Below, one piece after another: positions 1 through 11,266 of a DNA stretch of 64,000 bases. Origin of the DNA: Ovis canadensis (lineage: Eukaryota; Chordata; Mammalia; Artiodactyla; Bovidae); the NCBI RefSeq assembly GCF_042477335.2, contig NC_091262.1, forward strand, positions 17,876,001 to 17,940,000, written 5' to 3'. The translations under genes and the position numbers were made by a program. Below the pieces are notes generated by a model that searched no databases, had not been told where the DNA came from, and worked only from the letters and a program-made list of their open reading frames with translations. The first letter of the stretch is position 1. Every line of letters starts with the position of its first letter.

Positions 1-1760
1 CCAGATACCCAGGCCTCAATCACTGCCCACAGTCAGCACTCAGGAGATGCTGGCCTTAGGTGTTTAGAGGAATGAGAGGGACAATGAGCTCTTCCTGGGA
101 GAGGGGAGCAGGCATCTTTGCCTCAAAATTCAATTAAGACATAAGTCAAGCTGAAGGGCACACCTCACCAATAGATCACCTATCCGGCCATGCTGGTCAG
201 TAGCAGTTTTTACAGATTCTGTGGCTCAAGGAGGCCACAGGTGAGAGCTGGAAAGGAAAGAATTATACTCACAAAGGAGCCCAAGTTCAGTGCTGAACTG
301 GTGGGCCTGGTTGTATCTCCCAGGCTCCTGGGAAATGACCTTGTTGTCTTGATAAAACCACGAGCAGGTCCATCTCAGAGGACAAATTCTGTTGGGACCC
401 TTCAAGGCCAGATTCAGGAAACATCCAGTCTAGAAAGTCCCTTTGCAGCCTGGCCTCCTTAGGCACTCCCTGCTCCCTGGAGGTCTCTGGCACTTTGGCA
501 AGAGGGCTCAGGACAAGCCAGGCCCGAGTGAGCAGCCCCTCCTCATTCCCACCAAGACTGCCTTCCCAGCATGGCTGCCCCTACCACCTCACAGCCTGAA
601 TGAAAGGGAATTAGAAACACACAGCTGAAGGGCTCTGACAGAAACAGGAGGTGTCAGAGGTGCCTGGCAGCTGTGTCCTGGTCAGACCTGGGCTCTGGGA
701 TGCTGGTGTCCTGCCAGGCTCTAGAACCAAATGCAGGACGTTGAGGCTGGGGAGAAGGAGGGTTAGAAGTCGGTGAGGGGAGCGGGATGCGAGGAAAATG
801 TCAGTGAACACAGAGAGTTTTCAAGAGCAAAGAAGACTGTTTCATGACTAAATGAAAAATTGTTACTGGCCAACCAGGACTTCCCTGGTGCTGGGGAGGG
901 ACAGGCTGGTGTGGGCTGGCCTGGCCCACTTCCATACCTGGGAAGCCAAGGGCATCTCCATACGCACCTCAAAGAGAAACTGCCTACCTCTCATTGCTAA
1001 GCCATCTACTCCTTTGAACAAGCCTCTATGTTTGTATGTTTTCGTTACGGGGGGCAGCTGTGATGGCCTCTCCTTGTCAGAGTGGGATCTGAGGAAATAG
1101 CCTCAGTCGGCGTTTACAAACCTCTCAGTTCAGCTCATGCCACTCACTGCACGGACTCCGTCCCCTCCGGTCTCTATCCCAGAGTACCGGCTCTGTCTCA
1201 CGTCACGGTCAGACATGGCAGGGTGGGGAGGGAGGGGCCAGGACATAGGCCAGGCAGGGCCTTCAGAGCCCACCTTTGCACACTCTTTCTGACTACTGGT
1301 ATGGCCGGCCTGATTGTCCTCCTCTGTGTGGAGCATGGAACTGGTCCTTTTGGGGATGCCCAGAGTCAGGGTTTGATTCATATGTCTGGTTTGGGGTATA
1401 ATCTGGGCTATGGGGCAATGAGTCCCTGGATGAGCCTCCGCCCCACACAGGAAAAGAGCTCTCCTCACACCTGGTTTGTGTAGACAAGCATAGGTGATGT
1501 CTCTCTCCCAGGAAGGGTTGTTTATGAAGACACTGAGGCCACGGGGATGAGTGACTCACCTGAGGTCAGACCAGGGTCTCAAAGCCCTGTGTGCCCTGAA
1601 GTCCAGGTTAGTTCCCACAGGAAAGTAGGCACTTGAGGTGGTGTTCTCATTCCTCCAACTCGATTTCTGCTCTTCCAGGGCCAAGCACCCCATTCCCATG
1701 ACCAGTGTTGTATTATCCCTGAAAACATTTTATTTTTTTAAATTAAATATTTTTTAATTG
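1..1760. other. Single-copy DNA, no gene recognised
   Basis: Only short chance reading frames are present and none has recognisable protein content. A weak MIR-like patch lies at about 1525-1610 on the minus strand, with an ACACTGAGGCC-type core followed by a GTGACTCACCTGAGGTCA-like stretch. An A/T-rich run at about 1728-1760 leads into the SINE that follows. I see no promoter, RNA gene or exon I can support. Confidence 0.6.
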
Positions 1761-1905
1761 ACTGGAGAAGGAAATGGTAACCCATTCCAGTATTCTTGCT
1801 GGGAAATCCCATGGACAGAGGAGCTGGCAGGCTAGTAGGAGAGTCGATGGGTTTGCAAGAGTCAGACATGACTTAGCAACCAAACCACCACCACCAGCAC
1901 CAACA
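1761..1905 (+). repeat. Bov-tA-type SINE, 5'-truncated
   Basis: This is the 3' (BovA) part of a ruminant SINE. It begins at the GGAGAAGGAAATGG motif and passes through CCAGTATTCTTGC, CCCATGGACAGAGGAG and the terminal AGTCAGACATGACTTAGCAA. The tRNA-derived head is missing. A short CCA-rich tail (ACCACCACCACCAGCACC) follows. Confidence 0.85.
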
Positions 1906-2335
1906 GCACACTGGCAGAAAATTCAGAGTGAGCAAAAAAGACATATGGTGAAAACCTTCTCCACCCCTGCTGCCAGATACTCTTCTCTGGAGATAGCCAT
2001 TTTCTTGAATATCTTTCTAGAGATAGTTTTACTTGGTTAGCAAATGCGTCTATAAAGATTCCTTTGACCACTTTTAATGGGGATAGCAGCATACTGTACA
2101 CAGAGGTTTGTGCCTTCCTTTTATTCATTTAGCATACTATGAGGTTATTCATTGTGCTTGTTTGAGCTTCCTCCTTCATTTTAATGGTTGCATCGCATTT
2201 CATTGTAGGAGTCAGCACTGTTGTTTGCATAACTCCAGGGGTACCTCTCATGTGGTCGTTGATGTGAATTCCTGAATAGTTACACTAAATTTATTTAACC
2301 AGGTAACCCTGTTAATGGACATTTAAGTTCTGTAG
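1906..2335 (-). repeat. Old mammalian L1 3'-end fragment
   Basis: Reading the plus strand, this resembles the reverse complement of an ancient L1 3' end: a stretch like CTTCATTTTAATGGTTGCAT, then a decayed target-like stretch, TTTATTTAACCAGG and TAATGGACATTTA. It is strongly diverged and its subfamily is not identifiable by eye. Confidence 0.5.
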
Positions 2336-2707
2336 TCAGCTCAGGCTGCCTTAAAATGCTACAGACTAGGTGGCTTAAACAGCACCCTATTTCCTCACAG
2401 GTCTGGATGCTAAAAGCCCAAGATCAAGGTGGCCCCACGGTTGGTTTCTTATGAGAGCTCTCTTTCTGGCTTACAACAGCTGCCTTCTTGCTGGGGCTTC
2501 TTCACATGGCAGAGACAGGAAACAAGTTCTGTGTCTTTTTCTCTTCCTAAAAGGAATGATAAGGGTCTATGATGGGGGCTTTACCCCACGGCCTCTTGTA
2601 ACCTGAACCACTTCCTTAAAGGCCCCATCTCCTTATACAGCCACAGCTGGGTGTAGGACTTTAACATATGAATTTTGAGGGGAACACAATTTAGTACGTA
2701 ACACTTG
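2333..2707 (-). repeat. Ancient LTR (MLT1/MaLR-like), minus orientation
   Basis: The order of motifs matches the reverse complement of a MaLR-type LTR: a CAGGCTGCC...AAAATGCTACAGACTAGGTGGCTTAAAC start, CTCACAGGTCTGGATGCTA, an AAGATCAAGGTG stretch, GGCCCCATCTCC, then AACATATGAATTTTGAGGGG and a terminal ACACAATTTAGT...GTAACAC. No internal retroviral sequence is attached, so it looks like a solo LTR. The family name is from memory of the consensus; the LTR nature is more certain than the subfamily. Confidence 0.6.
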
Positions 2708-2736
2708 TTTCCATCTTTGGCTCTAGTTAAATTAAA

Positions 2737-2762
2737 AAACAAACAAACAAACAAACAAACAA
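2737..2762. repeat. (AAAC)n simple repeat
   Basis: Six consecutive AAAC units, probably grown from the A-rich tail of an adjacent retroposon. Confidence 0.9.
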
Positions 2763-4924
2763 GGATTAGTTGACCATGGATTTAGCACTTTGGAACCAGC
2801 TCATGCTGGCCATAGAGACAAAGCAAGACTTGATTGCCTGGCTCTCTGGTCTGACCTCCACTTGACACACTTGTGCACTGGGGCTGACTGGCCCTTGTCC
2901 AGCTCTGTTGGGGTATGAAACAGTGCAACTTTGTAGGTCTACTTAACAGCTACAGATGTAGCATGTCTTGGATGTGTTTCTTGTTATTTCTGATGAACAG
3001 TTGGTTTCTCCAGAAATTGCTCCAAGATTTTTGTGCCTCAAATCTCATTTGTTGCAGCAGAAATGGAAATGACATTTTAATGATCATGGCAAATGAAACC
3101 ATAACCTTTACCTTATTAGCTGCCTCTTTTTTTTTTTTAATGAGCTGCTTATGCAAGCATTTTCCCCCTGTAGTTACACATCAACATTTTCCAAACCCTC
3201 TTTGAACCATTATGCTATCTTGTCAGGTTGCCAGCGGCTTTGCTGCAGGGTTAATAAACTTCAACATTAGCTCAAGAACAATTTGTGTTAAGAAATTTTG
3301 CTTCAATGCAATTACTAAAAACCCTGCAGCATTATCAGTCACACGTCATTTCACACATGTGCAAATATACTGTGGAGTACATTACCAGATATGTGTGCAA
3401 TGGATGGTGGTTTGACAGCTAGCATCCTTTCTACCTTCCTTTTATTGTTTCTTCAAAGACTGGAAAGTAACCAATTTTCTGCCTCCCTTGCAGCTAGAGT
3501 TCTAGATGTGAACTGGGTTTTGCCCAGTGGTGTGCTGGTAAATATTTAACAACCAGCTCTCCAAAACTTTTTTAAAAGTAAACCCTAGTTTGTAATGACT
3601 GCTGATTTCTCTGGTGTAAGAACTCCCACCATGGTCAGTTTCCATCAAGCTAGTTGTATGATGTCACTGAATGTGGGGCTGGGGTGAGCTGGCTCTAGCA
3701 CATGCCCAGCTCAGCCAGTTAGTTGCTTGTCACTGTGATTTGAGCTCTAGTGCATCCTCCTGATGCATTGGAATAGTCCAGCAAGAAAAGTTGTGGTGGT
3801 TGTTTCTTCTGCAGGGGCATTCCAGTGTTCATTCAGTTCCTTTGTGTGGCTGCAAGGCATGTGTACAGGCAGCAGCAGTGACCCCCTGACCGCCACCTGC
3901 CTCATGGGGCTGAGGCAGCCAGTCCCCAGGCATTTTCCTGGGCATCACTCCAACAGGCCTGGCCTGTGTCTATTCCTCCAGCCCTCTCAATAAAACTGAA
4001 AGCTGCTAATTTCCTGTCTAAACTCCTTTTTGCTTAAAATTGTTAGAGTGGTTTCTGTTTCCTGTAACTAAATCCTGGCTGATATAAATTAGAATCTGAA
4101 ACCTTTTTTTTTTTTTCTTACAGCATATATACATTTTTCTCAGGCCTGTTCCCTAATCTTTCTGTGCTGAAGAACTTTAATGAGTTATGCAGTCCTGGAG
4201 GACAAAAATGAGAATGCTGACCCTTACAAAGCTTGGTAAATCTAGTAATTCTGGAGGGAAGTATCTGAGTACACAGAGAAGGACAGGACCCCTTTCTAGA
4301 GTTTGTGAGCATTTGTCTCTTACAGCACCTTCTACAAGCCCTGCTGAGGCTGGCTGCATTCCTGGGGCAGAGGCTAGGCTATTGGATGCAGTGCCATTTG
4401 GGAAGAGGCTAGATTTTCTTAGCTTTATATAACCAGACACAAGTCAAGAGAGTGAATCATTTAATTGTTACTCTAAATGCACTTTGGGGCTGATCTGAAT
4501 TTGGGATCTCTCTCTCTCTTGATTTACTCTCAGGCAGGACTCATCTTTGGGGAGCAAACTACTCCTGAGGTGATATGGAGAAAGAGGGATGTATGTACAG
4601 ATGATTCCAGCAGCTTAGTGAGGGGGCCTGATACCCTGTAGAGGCATTCTTTTGACTAATTAAGAAATACCTTCTTTGTTCAAGGCAAATACCTCCTGAG
4701 AAAGGAGACTGGATAGCCTTTGGGTACCTCAGTGTGCCTGAATTCCCAGTTTTTTTTCTAGGTTGATGGTGACCCTGGGCTGAGAACAGTTTCCTGGGAG
4801 CATGGCTGGGGTAAACCTGTCAGTAGAAAGGTGGTTTGGGGTCGACCCATGGAACTTTTGAGAAAGACCCATCTGGATGGGGTCCCATGGGTGAGGAACT
4901 GGGCCCAAAACCAAAGTAGCTGAG
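2763..4924. other. Mostly single-copy DNA with a probable old LTR
   Basis: No gene is recognised. The stretch from about 3430 to 4092 ends with GTTAGAGTGGTTTCTGTTTC followed by CCTGTAACTAAATCCTGGCTGATA, which resembles the 3' end of an ancient LTR. It also holds an AATAAA at about 3989, where an LTR polyadenylation signal would be expected. Identity is uncertain. T-runs occur at about 3128 and 4105. Confidence 0.4.
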
Positions 4925-5100
4925 AACTGGGGTTTAGCAGACCTGGCTTTTAGGCTCTGTCTCCCCCAGTTAGCCCTTGGACAAGTCATTCACCTCTCTG
5001 TGCCTCTCTTTCCTCATTTGTGAAATAAGGAATATAATCTCTAACCTCATAATTCTCCTGAGGACTGACTAAAATAAAAACTATAAAGCATGAAGGGAAC
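4925..5100 (+). repeat. MIR SINE
   Basis: The CORE-SINE pattern is clear: a TTAGCCCTTGGACAAGTCAT stretch (tRNA-related/core part), CACCTCTCTGTGCCTC, TTTCCTCATTTGTGAAATAAGG, then the AT-rich 3' part. This is an ancient mammal-wide repeat. Confidence 0.75.
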
Positions 5101-5251
5101 AGGAAGTATTGGCAGTGAACCAAAGGCAGGCTGTTGGGAGCTGTCTTCCTAGGTTTGGGCAGTAAGGGGAGACTTCTGTAGAGAAAGAAAGAATAGTAAA
5201 GTCCACCCAGTCAGACTTCAGATTGTTTTTAAATCACTGGGTGTGATAAAA

Positions 5252-5490
5252 TCCTTTGGCCACATGATGTGAACAGCTGACTCCTTGGAAAAGACCTTGA
5301 TGTTGTGAAAGATTGAAGGCAAAAGAAGAGAATGGCAGAAGATGAGATAATTGGATGGCATCACTGACTCAATGGACATGAGCTTGGGCAAACTCCAGGA
5401 GATAGTGAGGGACAGCAAGGCCTGGCATGCTGCAGTCCATGGGGCTGCAAAGAGTCAGACATGACTTAGCAACTGAACAACAACAACATG
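5252..5490 (+). repeat. BovB LINE 3'-end fragment
   Basis: This is the 3' terminal part of the BovB reverse-transcriptase frame and tail. It starts at the CTTTGGCCACATGATG motif, continues through GACTCCTTGGAAAAGACC, GGATGGCATCACTGACTCAA and CAATGGACATGAG, and ends in CAAAGAGTCAGACATGACTT followed by an ACAACAACA tail. It is strongly 5'-truncated and carries stops. Confidence 0.9.
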
Positions 5491-5637
5491 ATAAGATACT
5501 TTGTTGGTCTAAATTCTAAACAGTTTCTAGGGTTACTATGAGTATATATTATGTGCTACAGATTAGCATGATTTTATTTCATATTCTTTAATAAAGTTTG
5601 TAGTCTACATGAAAGTTAATTTGGAGGATTCCCAAGT

Positions 5638-5850
5638 ATTCCCAGGTGGTGCTAGTGGTATAGAATCTGCCTGCCAATGCAGGAGATTCAATAGATGTGG
5701 GTTTGATCCCTGGGTTGACAAGATTCCCCCAGAATAGAAATGGCACCCCACTCCAGTATTCTTGCCTGGAAAATTCATGGGCAGAGGAACCTGGTGGGCT
5801 ACAGTCCATGGGGCCGCAGAGATGGACATGACTGAGCAACTAAGAACAAA
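5638..5850 (+). repeat. Bov-tA/BOV-A2 SINE, near full length
   Basis: The tRNA-derived head is present (GTGGTATAGAATCTGCCTGC with a GTTTGATCCCTGGG B-box-like motif). It is followed by the BovA body (CCACTCCAGTATTCTTGCC, CTACAGTCCATGGGG) and a GAGCAACTAAGAACAAA tail. Confidence 0.9.
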
Positions 5851-6240
5851 TCACAGGTATACGGTCAGCCCAGAAACGTGCTGTCCAAAGTAAGTTGTCA
5901 GAGATTGGAAGCCATGTGGGACGTAACTCTTTTCTCTAACCCTTTGGTACTGTAAATTCCTTCATTTAAACTGCAAATTTGACAAATGACAATAGTACAG
6001 TGACTGGAAAGATTAAGATCCAGAATTTGAGCTACTTCAATTTTGCCATTCTGTATGACCACTGAAGATTTTGTTTTTAGAATTTAAACCAGTATAACAG
6101 CACTAACTGCAAGATGAGTACAAATTTCAGTTCATATACAAAATATTTTACTACATTTGGATAATATCTTTAAAATTAGATGATATACTTTTTAAAATTA
6201 CTAAATGGAAACTATTAATAATAGGGATCCACATGTCAGA
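5851..6240. other. AT-rich single-copy DNA, nothing recognised
   Basis: No open frame of note, no recognisable repeat and no RNA gene were seen in this stretch. Confidence 0.5.
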
Positions 6241-7150
6241 AATTTGGAAGTTGCCACTCTGTCCCAACAACTAGAAAGCTAAACAAAATGAAAAGTCAAC
6301 AGCTCTTCTTGGATTTGTAAAAGAGGGAGATGTGTAAAAGACGTAAGGCCAGTCACTGCCCCCAAGACTGGAGAGACAGAGGTGAAGACATGGAGCCACA
6401 GCTTCCCAGGGCAGAGACTCACGGCTGGAAACTATCATGTCCAGCGCCAGGGTAGGAAATCTGAGCTATAACTAATGAACTGTTGAAAGCCCAGTGTAGA
6501 CAAGTCTGAGAATTAAAAACTTCAGCAGACCAGTCCCCACTGTACTAAGACTAACCTCCAGGAGTTGACCAGGTCCTCATAGTATCAGAGGAGATAAAAA
6601 AAAAATCCCCGTGTACTTTTGGCAGTGGAGGGGAAAGGGAACCATTATGAAATATGCCCAGAACACTCTGTTCTTCTTAACAAAATCTGCCCTCGGAGTA
6701 AACTAGTGAGCCAGAGCTTAGGCTGCTGGGGGTATTATCAGAGCCCAACTGATCTGGGGGAAGGGAAATAGCCAGCTCCAGACCACTCTAGCCATCCTGT
6801 CCCACCAAAGGTGGGGAGGAAAGAAAACTGAGAAACACTTGTGAAATTCACAGCACCAGCGTGCAGACTCACTAAAAGTGTGAGACCAATCACAGAACTC
6901 GGAACACTTCCCCTCCTCCCACGCCTCACCACTGTATTACTAAGGCCTGCTTCCAGCAGTTCCTTTTACCCAGTACACCATGTCCAACTCTCAAGAAAAA
7001 TTACTAGGCATACTAAAAGGCAAAATATACAATTTGAAGAGACAGAGCAAACATCATAACCAGACATGACAGGTGTATTGGAATAATCAGACAGGGAGTT
7101 TAACCAACTATGATTAATATGCTAAGGGCTCTAATGGATAAAGTAGACAG

Positions 7151-7287
7151 CTGTTTTGTTGTTGTTTTGTTGCTAAGTTGTGTCTGACTCTTTGCGACCC
7201 CATGGACTGTAGCCCGCCAGGCTCCTCTGACCATGGGGTTTCCCAGGCAGGAATATTACAGTGGCTTCCCATTTCCTTCTCCAGAAT
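7151..7287 (-). repeat. Bov-tA-type SINE, minus strand, partial
   Basis: Reading the plus strand shows the reverse complement of the BovA body: TTGCTAAGTTGTGTCTGACT, TTTGCGACCCCATGGACTGT, CAGGCTCCTCTG, CCCAGGCAGGAATA and CCATTTCCTTCTCCAG. It interrupts the old L1. A GTTGTTGTTTTG run at its left end is the tail. Confidence 0.9.
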
Positions 7288-8119
7288 AGGCAGTACCCAA
7301 CACAAATGGGCAGTGTAAGCAGAGGGATGCAAATACTAGAGAAAGACCGAAGGGAAATGCTAGAGATCAAAAACACTGTAACAGACTGCCTCTGATAGGC
7401 TTACTAGCAGACTACATGATTGAAGATGATACCTCTGATCTTGAAAATATCAATAGAAAACCTTGAAAACTGAAGAGCATAGAGAACAAAGACTTTAAAA
7501 AATGAAAACAGAATATCCAAGCACTGTGGGATGGCTGCCACAAGGGACAGCTATAACACGTAACGTACATGTAACAAGAACAGCAGAAATAATAAATATT
7601 TGAAATAATAATGATATGATATGATAATAGATGGAATAATGTGAAATGCTAATGACTGAGAATTTCCCCAAATGAGTGTCAGATATTAAACCACAGATCC
7701 AGGAAGTTCAGAGAACACCAAGCAGGATAAATGCAAAAAACTCTCAACCAACTAACCAACTAAACAAACAAACAGAAAAACTACACCTAGTGTATATAAT
7801 TTTCAAACTAAAAAAAATCAAAGATAAAGAATAAAATTTTAGAAGAAATCAGAGGGGGGGAGAAACCCCACCATACTTAATAGAAGAATAAAGATAAGAA
7901 TTACATCCAACTTCTCAGAAACCATGTAAGTAAGAAGTAAGATTTGAAACCACAAAAAAACAGACAAAAATACAAACAAAGAATAAGAACAACAAACAGA
8001 AAATGGCAACAAATATGGTAGATATTAATACAACTATATCAATAATCACTTTGAATATCACTGGTCTAAATTAGAAGGCAGAGATTGTCGGAGTATGTCA
8101 GAAAACAAGACCCAGCTTC

Positions 8120-8653
8120 ATGTTGTCTAAAGAAGCCCACTTCAAATGTAAAAGCTCATACAGTGGAAAAGCACATGAATGGAAAAAATACACTGTGATA
8201 GCACTAATCAAAAGAGTAACTATATTAATTAGAGGCAGAGAAAACTTCAAAGCAAGGAAAATTATTAGGAATAAAGAAGTGCATTACATAATAATAAATG
8301 GATCCATTCTCCAGGAAAACTTAGCAATCCTTAATGTGTATGCTCCTAACAACAGAGCATCAAACTATGTGAGACAAAACCTAATAGAACCGCGAGGAGA
8401 AACAGATGATTCCACTAGCATAGTTGCAGACTTCAACATCCCTCGATCAGACATGGACAAGCCTAGCAGGCAGAAAATCAGGGAGGATTTAACTGAATTC
8501 AGCAACACCATCAAGCAACAGAATATTATCACTGTAGGGTCACTTTATGTGACAACAACAGAATACACCTACTCAAGTTCACGTGGAACATTTACCAAGA
8601 TGGACCACATTCTGGGCAATAAAATGGACCACATTCTTAAAATATTTAAATGA
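8120..8653 (+). pseudogene. L1 ORF2 endonuclease-domain remnant
   Basis: A 177-codon open stretch is left from the N-terminal part of the old L1 ORF2. Recognisable pieces are NVYAPNN (residues about 73-79), IVADFNIPRSDMDKPS (about 102-117; family-typical G replaced in the G-D-F-N motif) and the C-terminal FTKMDHILG (about 158-166). The family role is the nick that primes reverse transcription at the target. Here the frame lacks the true ORF2 start, is broken upstream and downstream, and holds a duplicated KMDHIL segment near its end. It is not a functional protein. Confidence 0.8.
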
Positions 8654-9014
8654 ATAGAAATCACACAATGTCTGCTCTTAGGTTATTGTAAAATTAAATT
8701 AGAAATCAATAACAGAAAAATTATTGGAAACTCCTAAACTGCACAGAGATTAAATGAAATACTCTTAAATATCACATGGGTCAGAGAAGAAATTGCAAGA
8801 GAAATTTAAAAAGTTATTTTAAACTAATGAAAAAGAAAACAACCTAACAAAATTTGTGGGACAGAGCAAAGCAGTGCTGAGAGGGAAATTTATAGCACTG
8901 AATGTTTATATAAGAAAAGAAATATCTAAAATCAATAGTCTAAGTTTCAATCTCAAGAAACTAGGAAGAGTAAGTTAAATCTAAATAATCAGAAGAAAAG
9001 AAATAATAAAAACA

Positions 9015-9031
9015 GAAATCAATGAAATTGA
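9015..9031. repeat. Left target-site duplication of the CDK4 retrocopy
   Basis: The 17 bases GAAATCAATGAAATTGA recur exactly at 11174-11190, immediately after the A-rich tail of the pseudogene. They belong to L1 ORF2, which continues in register after the right copy. This is the signature of L1-type retroposition. Confidence 0.95.
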
Positions 9032-9593
9032 GCCCCCCCATCCCCCCACCAGCAGTTTCCCATGCCTCTTTGGCAGCTGGCCACATGGTGAGGGGGAGGT
9101 GAAGAGGACAGCTCTAGTCTGTGTCCGGTGTCGTGACTGGGCCTGGAGTGTACAGCTGCCCCTCGGCTTGAGTGTATGGCTCTAGGAACTGGCTCTGGGG
9201 CCCCAGTGACAGGCCACCTCCACAGCTCCCAGCACAGAGTGAGAGTCACCTCTGGTCTGAGAATGGCTACCCCTTGATATGAGCCAGTGGCTGAGATTGG
9301 TATTGGGGTCTATGGGACAGTGGTCCACACAGTGGCCACTTTGCGACCCTCAGGAACATAAGAATCCCCTATGGAGGAGATACTGGAGTGTGCTTGGCCA
9401 TCAGCATAGTTTGTGAGGTGGCCTTACTGCAGTGACTAGAGGCTTTTGAGCTTCCCGTCCTTGTTGGGCTGATTGATGTCTGTGCTACAGCCCAAACTAA
9501 TCGGGAGATCAAAGTGACCCTTGAGTTTGAGCGTGTGGATCAAGACCTAAGGACATATCTAGACAAGGCACCCTCATCAGGCTTGCCAGTGGA

Positions 9594-9698
9594 GACCTCC
9601 AGTATTTTTGCCTGGAAAATTCCATGGATAGAGGAGCCTGGTAAGCTACAGTCCATGGGGTTGCAAAGAGTTGCACATGACTGAGCAACTTCACGTCT
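9594..9698 (+). repeat. Bov-tA-type SINE fragment inside the CDK4 pseudogene
   Basis: A BovA body piece runs from TCCAGTATTTTTGCCTGG through CCATGGATAGAGGAGCCTGG to CATGACTGAGCAACTTCA. The kinase sequence stops at the codons for a GLPVET-like stretch on the left. It resumes at the codons for DFLHANC on the right, with roughly 40 bases of parent sequence missing. Confidence 0.85.
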
Positions 9699-10176
9699 TA
9701 GATTTCCTTCATGCTAATTGCATCGTTCACTGAGACTGGAAGCCAGAGAACATTCTGGTGACAAGATGGGACTGTCAAGCTGGTTGACTTTGGCCTAGCC
9801 AGAATTTAGAGCTACCAGATGGCACTAAGCCTGTGGTTGTTACACTCTGCTCCAGAAGTTCTTTTGCAGTCTATGTATGTAACACCTGTGGACGTGTGGA
9901 AGGTTGGCTGTACCTTTGCAGACATGTTTCATCAAAAACTTCTCTTCTGTAAAAACTCTGAAGCTGACTAGTTAGGCAAAATCTTTGACCTGATCAAATT
10001 GTACCCAGAGGATGACTGGCTCCAAGATGTGTCTATATTCCAAGGCTGCTTTTCCCCCTAGAGGGCCCTGCTAGTGCAGTTGATGGTACCTGAGATGCAG
10101 AAATTGGAGCACTGCTCTGCAACTGGAGTTGCTGAATTTTAATCCATACAAGTGAATCTCTGCCTTCTGAGCCCTG

Positions 10177-10305
10177 CTTCCTGCTGCTTTAGTTGCTAAG
10201 TTGTGTCTGACTCTTGCAACCCTGTAGACTGTAGTCTGCCAGACTCCTCTGTCCATGGGATTCTCCAGGCAGGAATACTCGAGTGGGTTGCCATTTCCTT
10301 CTTGA
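10177..10305 (-). repeat. Bov-tA-type SINE, minus, with target-site duplication
   Basis: The SINE reads in reverse (GTTGCTAAGTTGTGTCTGAC, GGGATTCTCCAGGCAGGAAT). It is flanked by TTCTGAGCCCT at 10165-10175 and 10306-10316. Those bases are CDK4 coding sequence, and the kinase reading continues after the right copy with codons for the C-terminal HSYLHKAEGNPE region. Confidence 0.9.
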
Positions 10306-10382
10306 TTCTGAGCCCTACAGTATTCTTATTTACACAAGGCTGAAGGTAACCCAGAGTGGGCAACAGAATGGACGCTTTCCAA

Positions 10383-10620
10383 GTGAAAGTTGCTCATTCG
10401 TGTCCGACTCTTTGCGACACTGTGGACTATACAGTCCACAGAATTCTCCAGGCCAGAATACTGGAATGGGTAGCAACCCCATAGACGGCAGCCCACCAGG
10501 ATTCCCCCGTCCCTGGGATTCTCCAGGCAAGAACACTGGAGTGGGTTTCCATTTCCTTTTCCAATGCATGAAAGTGAAAAGTGAAAGTAAAGTCGCTCAG
10601 TCATGTCCAACTCAGCAACT
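10383..10620 (-). repeat. Two Bov-tA-type SINE pieces in tandem, minus
   Basis: Two partial reverse-oriented BovA bodies lie head to tail. The first covers about 10383-10475 (AGTGAAAGTTGCTCATTCGT...CCAGAATACTGGAATGGG) and the second about 10480-10620 (GGGATTCTCCAGGCAAGAAC...AAGTCGCTCAGTCATGTCC). They lie just after the lost stop codon of the CDK4 copy. Confidence 0.8.
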
Positions 10621-10639
10621 CCACGCAAAGAGTGGCAGC

Positions 10640-10880
10640 CTTACTGCTGCGTCAGGGCTGTGTCTGGGGTCAGCCACAAGAAGAGAGAATACAGCATGTC
10701 TACTGATACAGCTGCTGTGTCAGCCGGGAGAGAATAAACGTGTCTGCAGTTCCCACGACTCCTTGAGTCTTCTTCCAGCCTCTTAGCTCATGCCTGGCCT
10801 ACTCTGGGTCCAGCAAACAGTGAGAACAGTGAGATACAGCGAGACAGTTGGTGTCAGGAACAGAATCAGGCAACACAAGA
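10640..10880 (+). repeat. Probable endogenous-retrovirus LTR fragment
   Basis: This block separates the two recognised parts of the CDK4 3' UTR. It has an AGAGAATAAACG polyadenylation-like motif, then a pyrimidine-rich U5-like stretch and GACAGTTGGTGTCAGGAACA, which looks like an LTR end running into a primer-binding-site region. Identification rests on this layout only; no gag or other coding sequence is present. Confidence 0.35.
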
Positions 10881-11173
10881 ACCAAGAGAAGAGGCGCCGA
10901 CATTTCCCTTCCTTTGAACACTTGAATGGAGAGCCCTCACTGAGAAGGTGACCTTCCCCTCAATCTCTGAGGTTGTGGAGACTCCTCCAACTTTTTACAG
11001 AGAATATTTTGCCACTGTAATGACGTTCCCTCCCACCCCTCCTTTTGAGGCTTATCCTTCTTCTGCCCCACGTGTCCTTACACCAAGGGGTATGTCCTTT
11101 GTTCTCCCCTTCCTTATACCTTGATATTGGGATCGTCTTTTATACAGGAAAAACAAAACAAACAAGCAAAAAG

Positions 11174-11190
11174 GAAATCAATGAAATTGA
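11174..11190. repeat. Right target-site duplication of the CDK4 retrocopy
   Basis: Exact 17-bp copy of 9015-9031. The host L1 ORF2 reading resumes here as EINEIENRKLIEEKMDS, which shows that the duplicated bases are host sequence. Confidence 0.95.
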
Positions 11191-11266
11191 AAACAGGAAA
11201 TTAATAGAGGAGAAGATGGACTCAAAATCTGCTTTTTTGAAAAGATCAGCAAAATTGATGTGTCTA

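Larger units (their letters stand above)
9032..11173 (+). pseudogene. CDK4: Processed pseudogene of cyclin-dependent kinase 4
   Basis: This is an intronless, decayed copy of CDK4 mRNA; the parent encodes the cyclin-D-dependent cell-cycle kinase. A 5' UTR-like segment (about 9045-9262, with CTCTTTGGCAGCTGG and CACATGGTGAGGG) precedes an ATG at 9263. Translation starts MATP, then a stop at codon 5 (TGA where the parent has an Arg CGA), then YEPVAEIG. Further parent pieces are [32 protein letters not shown] and EDDW, in order and in several frames. The ancestral stop is changed to TGG at about 10357. The 3' UTR is recognisable at about 10885-11150, followed by an A-rich tail. Insertions inside are SINEs at 9594, 10177 and 10383 and a probable LTR piece at 10640. 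A 17-bp target-site duplication flanks it. It cannot make a kinase. Confidence 0.95.

Noticed and set aside
5638-5850. tRNA gene suggested by A/B-box-like motifs
   Set aside because: It is the tRNA-derived head of a SINE with the BovA body attached; no intact cloverleaf. The same holds for the other SINEs.
8120-8653. 177-codon frame as a cellular gene
   Set aside because: The motifs are those of the L1 ORF2 endonuclease, and the flanks are L1.
9019-9249. Minus-strand frame at the left of the CDK4 copy
   Set aside because: It is antisense to the CDK4 5' UTR-like segment.
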